A DNA stretch of 64,000 nucleotides, taken from assembly GCA_022843465.1 (NCBI GenBank), contig JALHNO010000001.1:72687-136686 (forward strand). Direction: 5' to 3'. Each line of letters starts with the position of its first letter. The stretch's first letter is position 1. Shown here one piece after another: positions 36,521 to 45,513 of this stretch. Origin of the DNA: Pseudomonadota bacterium (GTDB taxonomy: Bacteria > Pseudomonadota > Gammaproteobacteria > Xanthomonadales > Ahniellaceae). A program made the translations under genes and the position numbers. Below the pieces are notes generated by a model. It was not told the DNA's origin and made no database searches. It worked only from the letters and a program-made list of their open reading frames with translations.

Positions 36521-37150
36521 CGGTGCACTGAGCGTGCCCGGTCGCAACATGATCTCGAAGTGGATCGCGCCATCACGCTGCATCACCGACACCAGCTCGG
36601 GTGCCATCGCGGCATCGCGATCGACAATGGCACGCAGGAACTGCGAGACCCGGGCATTGCTCGGGCTGCGCCCGTAAACCCGGATGCGCATACCGTCAAC
36701 GCGCACGGGCTCGATATGTCCGTCCTCGCCGAACAGCGTCTGCAGGCGCTGCTGGATGATCTCGCTGCTGACAATAATGGTCGCCGTCGCAGGCCGCGGC
36801 GCGGCCGGCGGCGGCGCGTTGTGCTCAGTCAGCTGCGGTGTGCGCGCCGCCGTGACATTCTGACCTGACATCACCGACTCGGCGGGCGCTGGCAACGCCG
36901 AGGCAACGCGTACCCGGGTCGCCGTATCCTGATCAGGCATCTTCGTCTGCGTCGCAGTATCAACCACATCCGATCTCCGCTGATCGGCATCTGCCTGCGC
37001 AGTAGAGTCTCCTGCGTGCTGATCCGCACCGCCGCCGAATGCCAGCAAGTACAACGCGACTACCACCAGCAGGCCGCCCACAATGCTGAAGAGTGTTCTG
37101 GCCCCGCGATTCGGGTCGGTGCTGGCTTCGGCTGGCTTGCTGGATGTCAT
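36518..37150 (-). CDS. Single-pass membrane protein of unknown function
   Basis: 210 residues starting at ATG 37150 with GGGGAA upstream. A cytoplasmic N-terminus of about 22 residues, one helix (LFSIVGGLLVVVALYLLAF), a long disordered periplasmic linker rich in Ala, Asp, Thr and Pro, then a folded C-terminal domain of about 80 residues (IIQQRLQTLFGEDGHIEPVRVDGMRIRVYGRSP-like) with mixed alpha/beta character. The domain recalls small periplasmic domains of pilus or secretion-system proteins but I cannot assign it. Confidence 0.7.
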   Translation of the reverse strand: MTSSKPAEASTDPNRGARTLFSIVGGLLVVVALYLLAFGGGADQHAGDSTAQADADQRRSDVVDTATQTKMPDQDTATRVRVASALPAPAESVMSGQNVTAARTPQLTEHNAPPPAAPRPATATIIVSSEIIQQRLQTLFGEDGHIEPVRVDGMRIRVYGRSPSNARVSQFLRAIVDRDAAMAPELVSVMQRDGAIHFEIMLRPGTLSAP

Positions 37151-37369
37151 CGTGTTTCCCCGGGTCAAGACATCGTAGCGCCGTTCCCGGCGGTCGATCC
37201 CATTGCAGCGCGACTGTGGGGATTTTGCCGTTGCCCCAGCCGCGTTACCCAGTCTGACCACAAACCCGCATGCCGCAGCCGCGCTCGAAGCCAGTAGCGA
37301 AGAACGCGGCTCAAGGTGGCATCCGGTTGCCACCGCGGGACCGCCTGCGCCCACTGGGCGTGCGACGAC

Positions 37370-39136
37370 TCAGCGATCGCCCAGGCGGGACTCCAGCTTT
37401 GCCAGTCTGGCCTTGAGTTCATCGAGTTCGCTGCGCTGCTGCTGTTCGCGCGCGGAGAGTGTCTGCACCGCGGCGGCCAGCACGGCGCTGATGCGGTCGT
37501 ATTTCACGCCTTCCACTTCGCCGGCCGCATTGCGGGTGATCAGGCGCTCATCGAGCGCGGCCACTTCTTCGGCGACGAATCCGATATCGGCCATGCCATC
37601 GGCTGTCCACTGGTACTGCACGGCACGCAGTGCCTCGATGGTGCCGAGACCGAGCGCAAGCGGCTCGATCGCGTCCTTGTAGCGCAGGCTCGACGAACAG
37701 GTTGAAATCTCGTTGCTGGCATTGCGACAGAGTGCGGTGCTGCCGGCTGCCGCCAGGGTTGGCAGATGCAGCCGGCCATCGCTGCGCAGGGTCATCCGGG
37801 TGCTGCCATTGGCGAGGAACTGCAGACTGTTGTCGACGCCGGTATAGACCAGCCCGCCCCGGTTCGCACTGCCCGGATCGGCGAACACCAGGCCCCGGTT
37901 GACATTGGCCGGCGCGACCACGCTGATGAAGGCATCGCTGTCGTTCTCGAAGCTCGCCAGAACCGTCGCGCTCGGCGATGCCGGTTGCGCCGTGCCGGAA
38001 TCCCCGCGTACCACATTGAAGTATCCACGCGGCGCGCGCGCCACGCTTTCAGCAGCGATGGCCGCCTGCATGACCACACCGCCCGAAGCCCGCACCAGTA
38101 CCCGGTTGCCGCCATTGGAGACAAAATCGGCATTGGTATTGTCGGCCCAGACGAAGCTGCCCTCATCGCCATTGCTGTCACCCGAATTGGCCGTGCACTG
38201 CGCGGCGCCCACCGCTGTGCCCGGCCGCACCTTGGCGCGACGCCCGGCGGCCCAGCTCTGATCTCCACCGGCGCAACTGAACGAGCCACCGCCGACTGTG
38301 CTGGTAGATCCCTGGGCCAGGTTGCCGATGCCGCCGACAACCACACTGTTGCCGCCGCCCGCATGGTTTCCGGCACCACCACCCACACTGGCGAAGGTGC
38401 CAATGCCGCCATCGGTGCCGGCTGAATTGGCGTAACCGCCGGCGATCGTCGTGTATGGGCTGAATGCCCGGTTGCCATTGGGCGCGATGCCGAAAAATGT
38501 GCCATCCGGATTGCTCGCATGCGGGACCGATCCACCACCGCCAATGCTGACGCCGCGCACACCGTTCACGGCCGCATTGGCACTGCTGCCGCCGATCACG
38601 CTGGCCGTGACCACGAGCGGAGTCGGTATGCTGAATATCGTGGGCTCGATGCGCAGGCTTTGCACATTGGCGGTGCGCAGGACCAGATCGGTATCGTCGA
38701 TGGTGCCGAGAAAGTTTGTGTCCGGGTTGGAGCCGGTGTCACCGACGCTGCTCCAGCACTGACCGATCACGGTTGGCGTGACGATCTGCTGGCGACCCGG
38801 AACCGCTACATGGTCCACCACCTGATCGGCGTCCCGTACCGACAGACCGAACCACAGTGCCTGCGGATCGGCATCTGTTGGCAGCGATGCCAGTTCAAGC
38901 TCGACGCGGCCGTCGACGATGGCGACATCGTCGAACAGATACGTGGTCATCGCGAGGTCATCCGCACCCGCTCCGGCATAGCCGTCGATGCGCAGATCGT
39001 AGCGCCCGTTCGCGGCCCGACCGCCGTCCTGCAGCTGCGCGCTGTAGCGCAGATCCTGCGCCATCGCGGCCGGTGCCGCCAGCAAGAGCACGAGCGCCAG
39101 CAGGACGCGATGGCGGGGAAGTCGGAATCTGATCAT
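37370..39136 (-). CDS. Secreted fibre-like protein with peptidase S74 chaperone domain
   Basis: 588 residues starting at ATG 39136, with GGAG upstream and a signal peptide ending AAMA. The middle region is rich in short Gly/Asn/Ala repeats (GGGAGNHAGGGNSVVVGGIGNLAQG, cut here), like trimeric beta-helix passengers of YadA-like proteins. The end is an intramolecular chaperone auto-processing domain: SSSLRYKDAIEPLALGL with the Ser-Lys pair, IGFVAEEVAAL, and a C-terminal coiled coil with EQQQRSELDELKARLAKLE. Such domains trimerise fibres and cleave themselves. It is expected at or beyond the cell surface. A second, decayed copy lies at 40985-41807. Confidence 0.85.
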   Translation of the reverse strand: MIRFRLPRHRVLLALVLLLAAPAAMAQDLRYSAQLQDGGRAANGRYDLRIDGYAGAGADDLAMTTYLFDDVAIVDGRVELELASLPTDADPQALWFGLSVRDADQVVDHVAVPGRQQIVTPTVIGQCWSSVGDTGSNPDTNFLGTIDDTDLVLRTANVQSLRIEPTIFSIPTPLVVTASVIGGSSANAAVNGVRGVSIGGGGSVPHASNPDGTFFGIAPNGNRAFSPYTTIAGGYANSAGTDGGIGTFASVGGGAGNHAGGGNSVVVGGIGNLAQGSTSTVGGGSFSCAGGDQSWAAGRRAKVRPGTAVGAAQCTANSGDSNGDEGSFVWADNTNADFVSNGGNRVLVRASGGVVMQAAIAAESVARAPRGYFNVVRGDSGTAQPASPSATVLASFENDSDAFISVVAPANVNRGLVFADPGSANRGGLVYTGVDNSLQFLANGSTRMTLRSDGRLHLPTLAAAGSTALCRNASNEISTCSSSLRYKDAIEPLALGLGTIEALRAVQYQWTADGMADIGFVAEEVAALDERLITRNAAGEVEGVKYDRISAVLAAAVQTLSAREQQQRSELDELKARLAKLESRLGDR

Positions 39137-39161
39137 GGCATGGGGCTCCGGAGTAGCGGCA

Positions 39162-39506
39162 TCATTCGAATCCATCGGCGAACAGCTGGCCTGATGCTGT
39201 CTCGCAGCCCGCGGCCGACGGCGTCGCCAGGCTGAAGCGCGCGCTTTCATGGTCCGCAGGCCGGGCCTCGATGCGCGCCGTTGCCGAGTAGCGACCGGCG
39301 CTGAGCGGCGGCGCTGCGGTCGGCGCGCTCAGCTGGGCATCGATCAACGCAAATCGTGGCGCGAGCTCGGTCGCCAGCAGTTGCGGTGCTGTCAGGGTGA
39401 TCAGCAGCAGCAAGCCCGGCATTCGGCGCGTGATCGGCGCAGTCCCGGCCTTCGGCAGGCGCCAGGGCCTTTCAGCAGAATCAGGAGGCGTCCGGTGGGT
39501 CATCAA
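39162..39506 (-). CDS. Small secreted protein with FADGFE C-terminal tail
   Basis: Up to 114 residues; the start is uncertain between 39506 and a Met at 39422 directly before the hydrophobic signal (PGLLLLITLTAPQLLATE). The mature part is short and Ala/Pro/Thr-rich with one Cys, and ends in GQLFADGFE, identical in its last seven residues to the giant secreted protein at 53.4-58.5 kb. It is 25 bp before the fibre gene on the same strand and probably co-transcribed with it. Confidence 0.7.
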   Translation of the reverse strand: MMTHRTPPDSAERPWRLPKAGTAPITRRMPGLLLLITLTAPQLLATELAPRFALIDAQLSAPTAAPPLSAGRYSATARIEARPADHESARFSLATPSAAGCETASGQLFADGFE

Positions 39507-39671
39507 GCGAGCTCGCGGCGAAAACGTCGCCCTTCACCAGCAAGAACACCGGATGCGGGACGATCCCGCCAATCCGGTGCCTTGCCTGCTGCGTTGCTGG
39601 CCGGGCGTGCTCAGCTGCATGGGAATTGCGCCTGCGCTAGGCTGACCACACCGACTTCGGAGTGACCACGG

Positions 39672-40415
39672 ATGCGTGCGCGATCGATCCTGCTGACAGC
39701 TTTCCTCGCGCTCTCTATCGCAACGAGTGCGGGCGCCGCTGACACAGCTGCGACGGACGCCAACCCGCACACCGTTGCGTCCGTCTTCGATCAGTCTGAA
39801 GAAGAGTCGGTCGCAGAAATCCTGCGTCACAACGATTCGGTGACCGATGCCGAGATCGTGGCCTGGCATGAGTTCATGCTTGAGCACAACGAAGCCGAAT
39901 TGCTGGCCTGGCGCAACCAGCTGCCGTCGGAGCGCAGCGCGTTCGTCGCCAATCAGAGAAAGGCGCACAACGAAGCGCGGGTTCGGCTGTCGACGCTGCG
40001 CACGCTTTCCGCCAAGGAACGCGCAGACCTCGAAGAGATGCTGGCGATCGTGGGCCCGCACTCCGCGCGCATCAATCCCCTCCGCGAGCTGATGGCTGCG
40101 ATGGACGAAGACGCGCACCGGGTCATCCTTGGCGAGGGCATCAAGCTTGCAACACGATTTGCAGATCGCGCTGCCGTCCGCGCCCGCGGCTCAGACAATC
40201 TCAGGCAATCGGATGTGCCGAGCAGCCTCGACTTCATCGCCCCCGACCTGATCCGTTGCTCCCGCGATGCCTGTTCGATCTTCCTGCACAAGGGTGTCGG
40301 CGCAGGCCTGGGCTATGCGGTTGAACTCGACCCCGATCGCGGCTGGCTGCTGTACTCATTCGACCACTATCGGAGCTGGGAGCGGACCGAGATCGTCCTT
40401 GATCCGAAGCCCTGA
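39672..40415 (+). CDS. Secreted protein of unknown function
   Basis: 247 residues with a signal peptide ending near ATSAGAA. The middle is a long, charged, helical region (EEESVAEILRHNDSVTDAEIVAWHEFMLEHNEAELLAWRNQL, cut here) and the C-terminus a small beta region with two Cys in LIRCSRDACSIFLHKG. I recognise no family. GGAG lies about 12 nt upstream of the ATG. The helical part suggests a coiled-coil or scaffold role. Confidence 0.75.
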   Translation: MRARSILLTAFLALSIATSAGAADTAATDANPHTVASVFDQSEEESVAEILRHNDSVTDAEIVAWHEFMLEHNEAELLAWRNQLPSERSAFVANQRKAHNEARVRLSTLRTLSAKERADLEEMLAIVGPHSARINPLRELMAAMDEDAHRVILGEGIKLATRFADRAAVRARGSDNLRQSDVPSSLDFIAPDLIRCSRDACSIFLHKGVGAGLGYAVELDPDRGWLLYSFDHYRSWERTEIVLDPKP

Positions 40416-40507
40416 GGCTGGCCCGCGCGGCAACTGTCCGCACTGCAACACAGAGCGAGTAGCATGAGCCGATCAACTCCGTCGGAGTTCACAGGCTGAG
40501 CGTAGTC

Positions 40508-40936
40508 ATGGCACACGTACACACACCCGGACTGGTACTTCGCCTGGACCCCAAGACCCTGGCGGCGCAGGGCGCAAGCTATACCGGTGACGACAACGAA
40601 GAACTGTCGCCGCAGCAGTTCTTCGTCTGCATCGAATCGAACGCCAAGGACGCACTCTGGGTGCCCTTGTTCGCTGCGCCGGGCGTCCATCGCATCGGCA
40701 TTGCGGCCACCGCAAAATCCGGCAACACCCGCTGGACGCGTTCTTCTTCGTTCTATGACCTGGCCCAGGTCTGCCGGATCGGCCACAAGGCCACGCAGAA
40801 CGCGGCCAAGCTGGCCTATGACGATTCCACCCCGAAGGCACCGAACGCAATGGCCGTAGCCGCTCTGCCGCTGCGCGCGCAGTTTCCCGCTGACGAAGAC
40901 TTTCGCCCGATGTCCAACAACGTAGCGATCCGCTGA
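40508..40936 (+). CDS. Small cytoplasmic protein of unknown function
   Basis: 142 residues with no signal peptide. The sequence has even composition and well-formed amphipathic pattern (HTPGLVLRLDPKTLAAQGASY, ELSPQQFFVCIESN, DALWVPLFAAPGVHRIGI, SGNTRWTRSSSFYDLAQVCRIG). The last part contains SKSGNTRWTR-like DNA- or RNA-binding-looking basic residues, but no family is recognised. The ribosome-binding site is weak. It lies between the helical secreted protein and the decayed fibre copy. Confidence 0.7.
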   Translation: MAHVHTPGLVLRLDPKTLAAQGASYTGDDNEELSPQQFFVCIESNAKDALWVPLFAAPGVHRIGIAATAKSGNTRWTRSSSFYDLAQVCRIGHKATQNAAKLAYDDSTPKAPNAMAVAALPLRAQFPADEDFRPMSNNVAIR

Positions 40937-40984
40937 CCCGCAACACCTTTCCATGCGTGGCCGGCCGCGTCTCGTTGCTGCTCA

Positions 40985-41807
40985 ATCTCCACCCGGACTG
41001 TTGCAAGGCTCGATGCCGGCGGAGAAATAGGATTCCGGGTGGGCGCGAAAGCCGGTGGGGAGAATGATGCGCTTGCTGTCACTGGCAACAAATTCAGCCG
41101 AATGTCGTTGACACCCGAGTGAATCGAGTCGCCAAGGCTTCTGTTGCCGCGATCGGCGAACCCCAGGCTGTGCGGTTCGCACAAACTGGTGCCACCCTAT
41201 TGCAGAGACGTGTGCGTCACTGCTGCTCTCGCAGCGCGCCACCACAGTGGCCCGGATCGAGGTTGGCTGGGCTGCGCCGCGATCGCCTGATACCCCATTG
41301 AAATGGCCAGGCGGCGAGCACGCCATGCTTCCGTATCCGCATCGGAAGGCATCGCCAAACCGCCGCCCGGGCCGTGCATGAATATCCGGTTGCAGCCCTC
41401 GCCGACAAGGGCCGCATCCCAATTGTCAGGCCGGACAAGGGTGCCCATTTCGCCATGGCTGTCACCAGGCTGGCTGGACACTCAGATGCACAGGTCGTGG
41501 TTCAGAAAATATTCCGATTCGGCGCCGGCCGACCGCCGCCGACCTTAACCCCGCTCTTGCCATCAAGCACCACGTTGGCTCTGCAGCAGCCAATAAGGCT
41601 GGCCGGGCATGTGAGCTGGGCCGGGGCGCGCAGATGGTGGGTTCAATGCGCTGGCGCCGTACCTTTGCGGTGCGCGGCACCAGGCCGGAATCATTGATGG
41701 TGCCGTGAATGCAAGTATCCTGGGTTGCGCCCCGGATCGCCGACACGGATCCAGTTCTGGCCGGTCACGGTAGCCGCGACGAACCGCTGGCTAGCAGGAA
41801 TTGCTGT
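40985..41807 (-). pseudogene. Decayed paralogue of the S74 fibre gene
   Basis: Reading the minus strand in all frames recovers, in order, pieces of the intact fibre protein at 37370-39136: PASQRFVAATVTGQNWIRVGD, GTINDSGLVPRTAKV with RIEPTI, LIGCCRANVVLDGKSGVKVGGG, GTLVRPDNWDAALVGEGCNRIF with GPGGG, and GFADRGN ... SGVNDIRLNLL. The matching parts of the intact protein are the VTPTVIGQCW, GTIDDTDLVLRTANV, VIGGSSANAAVNGV, GSFVWADNTN and LVFADPGSANRG regions. Frames change between pieces and stops interrupt them, and the S74 domain is absent. It fills the otherwise gene-free 40937-41855. Confidence 0.75.
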
Positions 41808-41855
41808 GCGGTCAGGAGAGTTCGCGTTCTGGCAAAACCCTCCTGACCGATTGAT

Positions 41856-42947
41856 CTACGCCAGTTGCGCAGTGTGCGCTTGCGCTGAGCCCGAAAGCAC
41901 TGCTTCACAGGTCCTGCTGAGGGATTGACCGGTCGTCTTCATGAGGCTTGCAAGTCGCTCCAGCATTTTCTCATATCGGAGCGTCATTCGCGCCAGGTCG
42001 GGAGTGATTCCCAGGCTCTCCTCAAGGTTGCTCACCAGTCCCATGCTCCCGCACAGGACGCTGGGAACGTACTCTTTTCCGGCACGCTCCAGCATCTCCC
42101 GAGCCGCGACAAACCGATCCATTCCAGCCTCAGGTCCGCCGACGACCACCGCGGTGCTGGATGCTGCCCACATGGCGGCAACATCATCGCCAAAACTCTT
42201 GTCGGCTGACAGAATGTAAGCGTGACACTCGACGCTTCCGAGTTCCCGACCCGCAACGACTTCGACATTAGGCAATGCCGCAATCCTTTCCAGCCGGTCG
42301 CCGTCCTGATCGCTGACAAAAACAGTTCCTGCACCCAGCTCAAGGAACTGCCTGACCAGGCGACTTCCCAGATCGCCGACGCCGGTAATCGAAACCTTCA
42401 GCGACTTCATCGGGATTCCCGCCCTCTCAAGCATCTTCCGAAATGCGGCAGTCGTCGCTATCGCCGACGGATCGTGCCTGACTGCGAAATCTATGCTCTC
42501 CAGAATGGACCCGAGAGACTCGTGCAGTCGCTTCTGGTCGTAGTCAATCTGCGAGGCCACCGGGAGATCCAGGTGATCCGGCAGCTCCCGCATCGCCTGT
42601 CGGGCAAAGTCCCACACAGACCGTTCTGCCTCGCGGCTTGGGGAGCTCAGTACCATTCGTGCAGCAACGATTCTCTGCCCAAACTCCACATCCGATAGGC
42701 TGAGGCGGTCAATGGCGCTTATTTTTTCCTGCAGTCCATCGGTCTGCGCCTCAATTCCCCGCGCGAACAATGCATCGCGCGCCGAATTGGTCGACGCGCA
42801 GGAATCGAACACGCGCACCGGCATCAGATAGTGAGTGTGCCCCTGGTTCGGAACCAGTGCGCATATCTTGAGCTTGTGGCCTTCGGAACCACCGGCCTCC
42901 AGAAATACCCGCCCATCCTTGCTCGTTCTGTTCCATGAAAGCTTCAT
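41856..42947 (-). CDS. Amino-acid-dehydrogenase-like NAD(P)-binding protein
   Basis: 363 residues from ATG 42947, which has AGGAAGAG about 8 nt upstream. The C-terminal half is the Rossmann domain of Leu/Glu/Phe dehydrogenases: VSITGVGDLGSRLVRQFLELGA with GxGxxG, then FVSDQD ending the second strand in Asp (suggesting NAD), and AVVVGGPEAGMD where the family has its VAGSANN-like loop. The N-terminal half has the Asp/Lys catalytic region poorly conserved. It may act on an imino or keto intermediate. It opens the unusual gene block of 41.9-53.1 kb. Confidence 0.75.
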   Translation of the reverse strand: MKLSWNRTSKDGRVFLEAGGSEGHKLKICALVPNQGHTHYLMPVRVFDSCASTNSARDALFARGIEAQTDGLQEKISAIDRLSLSDVEFGQRIVAARMVLSSPSREAERSVWDFARQAMRELPDHLDLPVASQIDYDQKRLHESLGSILESIDFAVRHDPSAIATTAAFRKMLERAGIPMKSLKVSITGVGDLGSRLVRQFLELGAGTVFVSDQDGDRLERIAALPNVEVVAGRELGSVECHAYILSADKSFGDDVAAMWAASSTAVVVGGPEAGMDRFVAAREMLERAGKEYVPSVLCGSMGLVSNLEESLGITPDLARMTLRYEKMLERLASLMKTTGQSLSRTCEAVLSGSAQAHTAQLA

Positions 42948-43170
42948 AGTCACTCTTCCTGCTAGGTGTGGAAATGTCTGCATACTGGTTGAATGGGCCG
43001 AGATCGAAAAATCCGCTACATCGGTTTCAGTCAGCTCGCGATAGCAATGCATCATGGGGAGCTAGCCCGGATATTTCATACCCCTTCTACTGCGACCGCC
43101 CTCACACAAAACACGATGGAAATGGTGCGCGACCTGGAAGTCGCCACGCCACTCGGGTAGACAATGCATG

Positions 43171-43236
43171 TCATTCACGGAGCTCTCGGTGTTCGAAGAA
43201 AGCCATCGTGGTGCCGGACTCCTGGATATCGGACAT
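43171..43236 (-). CDS. Possible 21-residue leader or precursor peptide
   Basis: A short frame, MSDIQESGTTMAFFEHRELRE, has GGAG 9 nt before its ATG and overlaps (ATGA) a second short frame of 32 residues at 43076-43174. It lies in the 480-bp gap before the dehydrogenase-like gene, where no larger frame has a ribosome-binding site. In a cluster of this kind it could be a precursor peptide or an attenuation leader, but chance is a real alternative. Confidence 0.3.
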   Translation of the reverse strand: MSDIQESGTTMAFFEHRELRE

Positions 43237-43427
43237 CAAACTTTCTCCATAGGGCGGCATTGCTCATTGCTCCCAGCCCAGAGCTGCCACCGATTTGTTC
43301 TGGCGCCGGTCTCCGGAAGACGGAATGTCGGAGCATCCACTGCCAGATATCTCTTTTCCTGCTGCCACGAGCAGTGCCCAACAGTCAGTATGCGGCAGGC
43401 CCCGGCAGAAACTGCTTGACCACCCGG

Positions 43428-44054
43428 TTATGGTGCGGCTGACTCTGCCAGCGACCAATCGCACTCGACCAGGCTGGTGGCATCGCGGGATGGTCCAGCG
43501 ATTATCGCGCGCAGCCATTTCCATGCTAAGAGCGCCAGCACCGCATCGTCTGCCGCATCGTGGGGCTTGGGCGGCGCGCCCCGTTCATTGATGAGAGCCA
43601 GGGTCGCCATTTGCTTCGCCATCGTTTTCCAGCAGGCGAAGTCCACATGCTCGCCGTGGTACATGCGTGTTCCTGCAAGTGAATACACCACTGCATTGAG
43701 TTCAATAGAGTGATGATGCAGGAACCGATTGAATCCCGGCAGCGTCTTGCGGATGAATGGTCGGTCAAAGTCCGATACGCCCCAGCCGATGGGAACGACA
43801 CTGCCTGCCTCGACACCGCGCGCCGCCAGCCATTTCACCAAGGTCTGATCTACCGCGGATGCCTTCGGTTCAGAGGTTATCTCCTCCGGGAGAATGCCGA
43901 TTGCGGCAAGCGACTCGGCTTCGAACTCGAAGCGATCCCAACCTATGCGTGACGTAAAAATATCCAGCTCTGAGAGCGCTACCCCGATCTGTATCAGCGA
44001 ATGCCGTCCCGGATCGGTTCCCGTCATTTCGCCATCCACTCCAATGAACACCAC
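43428..44054 (-). CDS. DEDDh-family 3'-5' exonuclease (DnaQ-like)
   Basis: 208 residues. Exo I is FIGVDGEMTGTDP with D7 and E9, Exo II is WGVSDFDRPFI with the catalytic Asp, and Exo III is PHDAADDAVLALLAWK with His and Asp: all four metal-binding acids and the histidine are present. It resembles oligoribonuclease/DnaQ-type nucleases. The start is close to the control region at 44055-44185, divergent from the HIT gene. In this context it might degrade a nucleic-acid-linked intermediate or simply be a cargo gene. Confidence 0.88.
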   Translation of the reverse strand: MVFIGVDGEMTGTDPGRHSLIQIGVALSELDIFTSRIGWDRFEFEAESLAAIGILPEEITSEPKASAVDQTLVKWLAARGVEAGSVVPIGWGVSDFDRPFIRKTLPGFNRFLHHHSIELNAVVYSLAGTRMYHGEHVDFACWKTMAKQMATLALINERGAPPKPHDAADDAVLALLAWKWLRAIIAGPSRDATSLVECDWSLAESAAP

Positions 44055-44185
44055 TGTCCTAAACCCCTATTCTCGAATTACACCTAGCCTGCTATTGTAC
44101 ACTGACGCGGTCGCGGCATCATCTTGATATCCGCGGATAAAAGCTGTTGACAATAAGCGCCTATGCACAATGGCGTGTTGTCAAC
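44055..44185. promoter_or_regulatory. Divergent control region with two palindromes
   Basis: Between the exonuclease (minus) and HIT-side genes (plus) the DNA is AT-richer than its surroundings. It has an extended -10-like TGCTATTGT (about 44091-44099), a perfect 12-bp palindrome TATCCGCGGATA (44128-44139), and an 8-bp inverted repeat GTTGACAA (44146-44153) / TTGTCAAC (44178-44185), the left arm of which contains a consensus -35 TTGACA. Confidence 0.5.
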
Positions 44186-44411
44186 GTGGGGAGAGGGCGG
44201 CAGGCAGATGCAGATCTGCGGCTCCAATTTCCTGCAATTGTATGGCGCGTGCTGCGGGATTGCCCGCGCATACCCGGCCGGGGTTGATGTTCGCACCCGT
44301 GGCTGTGCGTCTTTGTCCAGCGGGAACATGCGCAACGAGTCGATTCCACTGCAGAAGTGCGATCGGCAAGCTGGCGATGTTGCGGAATCCAAGTGTCAAC
44401 AGAAGAAATAG
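44163..44411 (+). CDS. Possible small Cys-rich protein before the HIT gene
   Basis: An 82-residue frame (67 residues if started at ATG 44208) that ends 4 nt before the HIT gene start. It has six Cys (QICGSNF, YGACCGIA, TRGCASL, LQKCDR, ESKCQQ) and mostly G/C third codon positions. GGGGAGAGG lies upstream of the second ATG, somewhat far. It has no hydrophobic signal and no known family. It could be a peptide precursor, or a non-coding leader that happens to be open. Confidence 0.35.
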   Translation: MHNGVLSTWGEGGRQMQICGSNFLQLYGACCGIARAYPAGVDVRTRGCASLSSGNMRNESIPLQKCDRQAGDVAESKCQQKK

Positions 44412-44415
44412 AAAG

Positions 44416-45360
44416 ATGCCGTACAAGACGCCAAATCGATTCCCTTGTCCATTCTGTGAATCTGCTGCCCACCGGTTGAGGCATGTTCGCCTCACCGAGA
44501 GTGCGCACGGGATCGCCGAGATGTCGGATTGTGAGCGCAGCCTGGCGAGTGGCGCGATACTCATTTGGCCGAAGGAGCACGTTGAGCGGATTTCCCAGCT
44601 TTCAAACCGCCAGGCTGTCGATATCGCGCACCTGATTTTCAGGGCTTCCACGGCGGTCCTGAACGCGCTCAAGCCGAGCGGGTTCCACACTTTTTGTTCG
44701 GCGGGCACACTCGTAGGCCAGTCGGAGGCTCATATGCACTTTCAGGTGCAGCCACGCTATTCCGACCGGCCGTATTCATTTGCTCCGGCCAAGGATCTCC
44801 CCATCGTCAAGCTCGCTGACCGAGATGCGATGTTTCGCCGGCTCGCTGAACATCTTTCCGATCATTCTCAGGATTCGACTGTGCAGCGATATGTGGAATT
44901 CGGCCCGGCGCAGCTGTCCGATGGTCACCGTGAGTGTGCGTCATACCCGGAGACAGTAGTGTCCGAGACCGAGCACTTTGTCGCGCTGTGCCATCCCAGG
45001 AGCCGGACCAGAGGCTCACTGATTATCCTGTCCAAGCGTCGAGCGCTGTGCTTTCTGGTGCTGTCAGTCGACGAGCGCGAGGAACTGATGCTGCTTATCC
45101 GGGATCTTTCCCGGGTCGTCGAGCGTGCCATGTGCCCCGATGGGCTGAGCGTCTGGTGGGACACCGGCGAGCGCGCGAATCAGGCAGGTCGGGAATTTGT
45201 CGCTGAAATCGTTCCAAGGTTTGAGCATGTTCCCTACATCTATCAGCATCGTCGGGACTTGCCAATTCGCCCCGACCATGAGGTTGTCGCGCAGGCACGG
45301 ATGTATCGAGGTCATCTCTTGAGCAAGTCCGCTCCGCTCGTCGAGTCAGAGCTGGCGTGA
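44416..45360 (+). CDS. Two-domain HIT/GalT-like nucleotide-binding protein
   Basis: 314 residues; the ATG at 44416 starts at the first family residues. The first domain has the CPFC zinc-like pair (C11, C14) and the active-site motif SEAHMHFQVQPR with H106, H108 and Q110, so it reads H-x-H-x-Q as in GalT-type nucleotidyltransferases rather than H-x-H-x-H of hydrolases. The second domain (VSETEHFVALCHPRSRTRGS ... VPRFEHVPYIYQ) has the fold but lost the triad. Two fused HIT domains is also the GalT arrangement. It may transfer or hydrolyse a nucleoside phosphate. A HIT protein (MccH) confers immunity to microcin C in another species. Confidence 0.8.
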   Translation: MPYKTPNRFPCPFCESAAHRLRHVRLTESAHGIAEMSDCERSLASGAILIWPKEHVERISQLSNRQAVDIAHLIFRASTAVLNALKPSGFHTFCSAGTLVGQSEAHMHFQVQPRYSDRPYSFAPAKDLPIVKLADRDAMFRRLAEHLSDHSQDSTVQRYVEFGPAQLSDGHRECASYPETVVSETEHFVALCHPRSRTRGSLIILSKRRALCFLVLSVDEREELMLLIRDLSRVVERAMCPDGLSVWWDTGERANQAGREFVAEIVPRFEHVPYIYQHRRDLPIRPDHEVVAQARMYRGHLLSKSAPLVESELA

Positions 45361-45513
45361 CCAGACCATCGACTGAACGAGTCGGCTTGCAACCGCCTCC
45401 CAACCCAAACAGCCTGTTCTTGCCGTGGCTTTCCAGTCCGAGTGGGTCATGTGGCCAACTGCCTGTGCTCACCTGGACCACCAGCGCTTTTCACCCCACT
45501 TGAGGCCAATACC

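Noticed and set aside
43264..43524. 86-codon minus-strand frame between exonuclease and dehydrogenase genes
   Set aside because: It starts inside the exonuclease gene, has no ribosome-binding site and unstructured composition.
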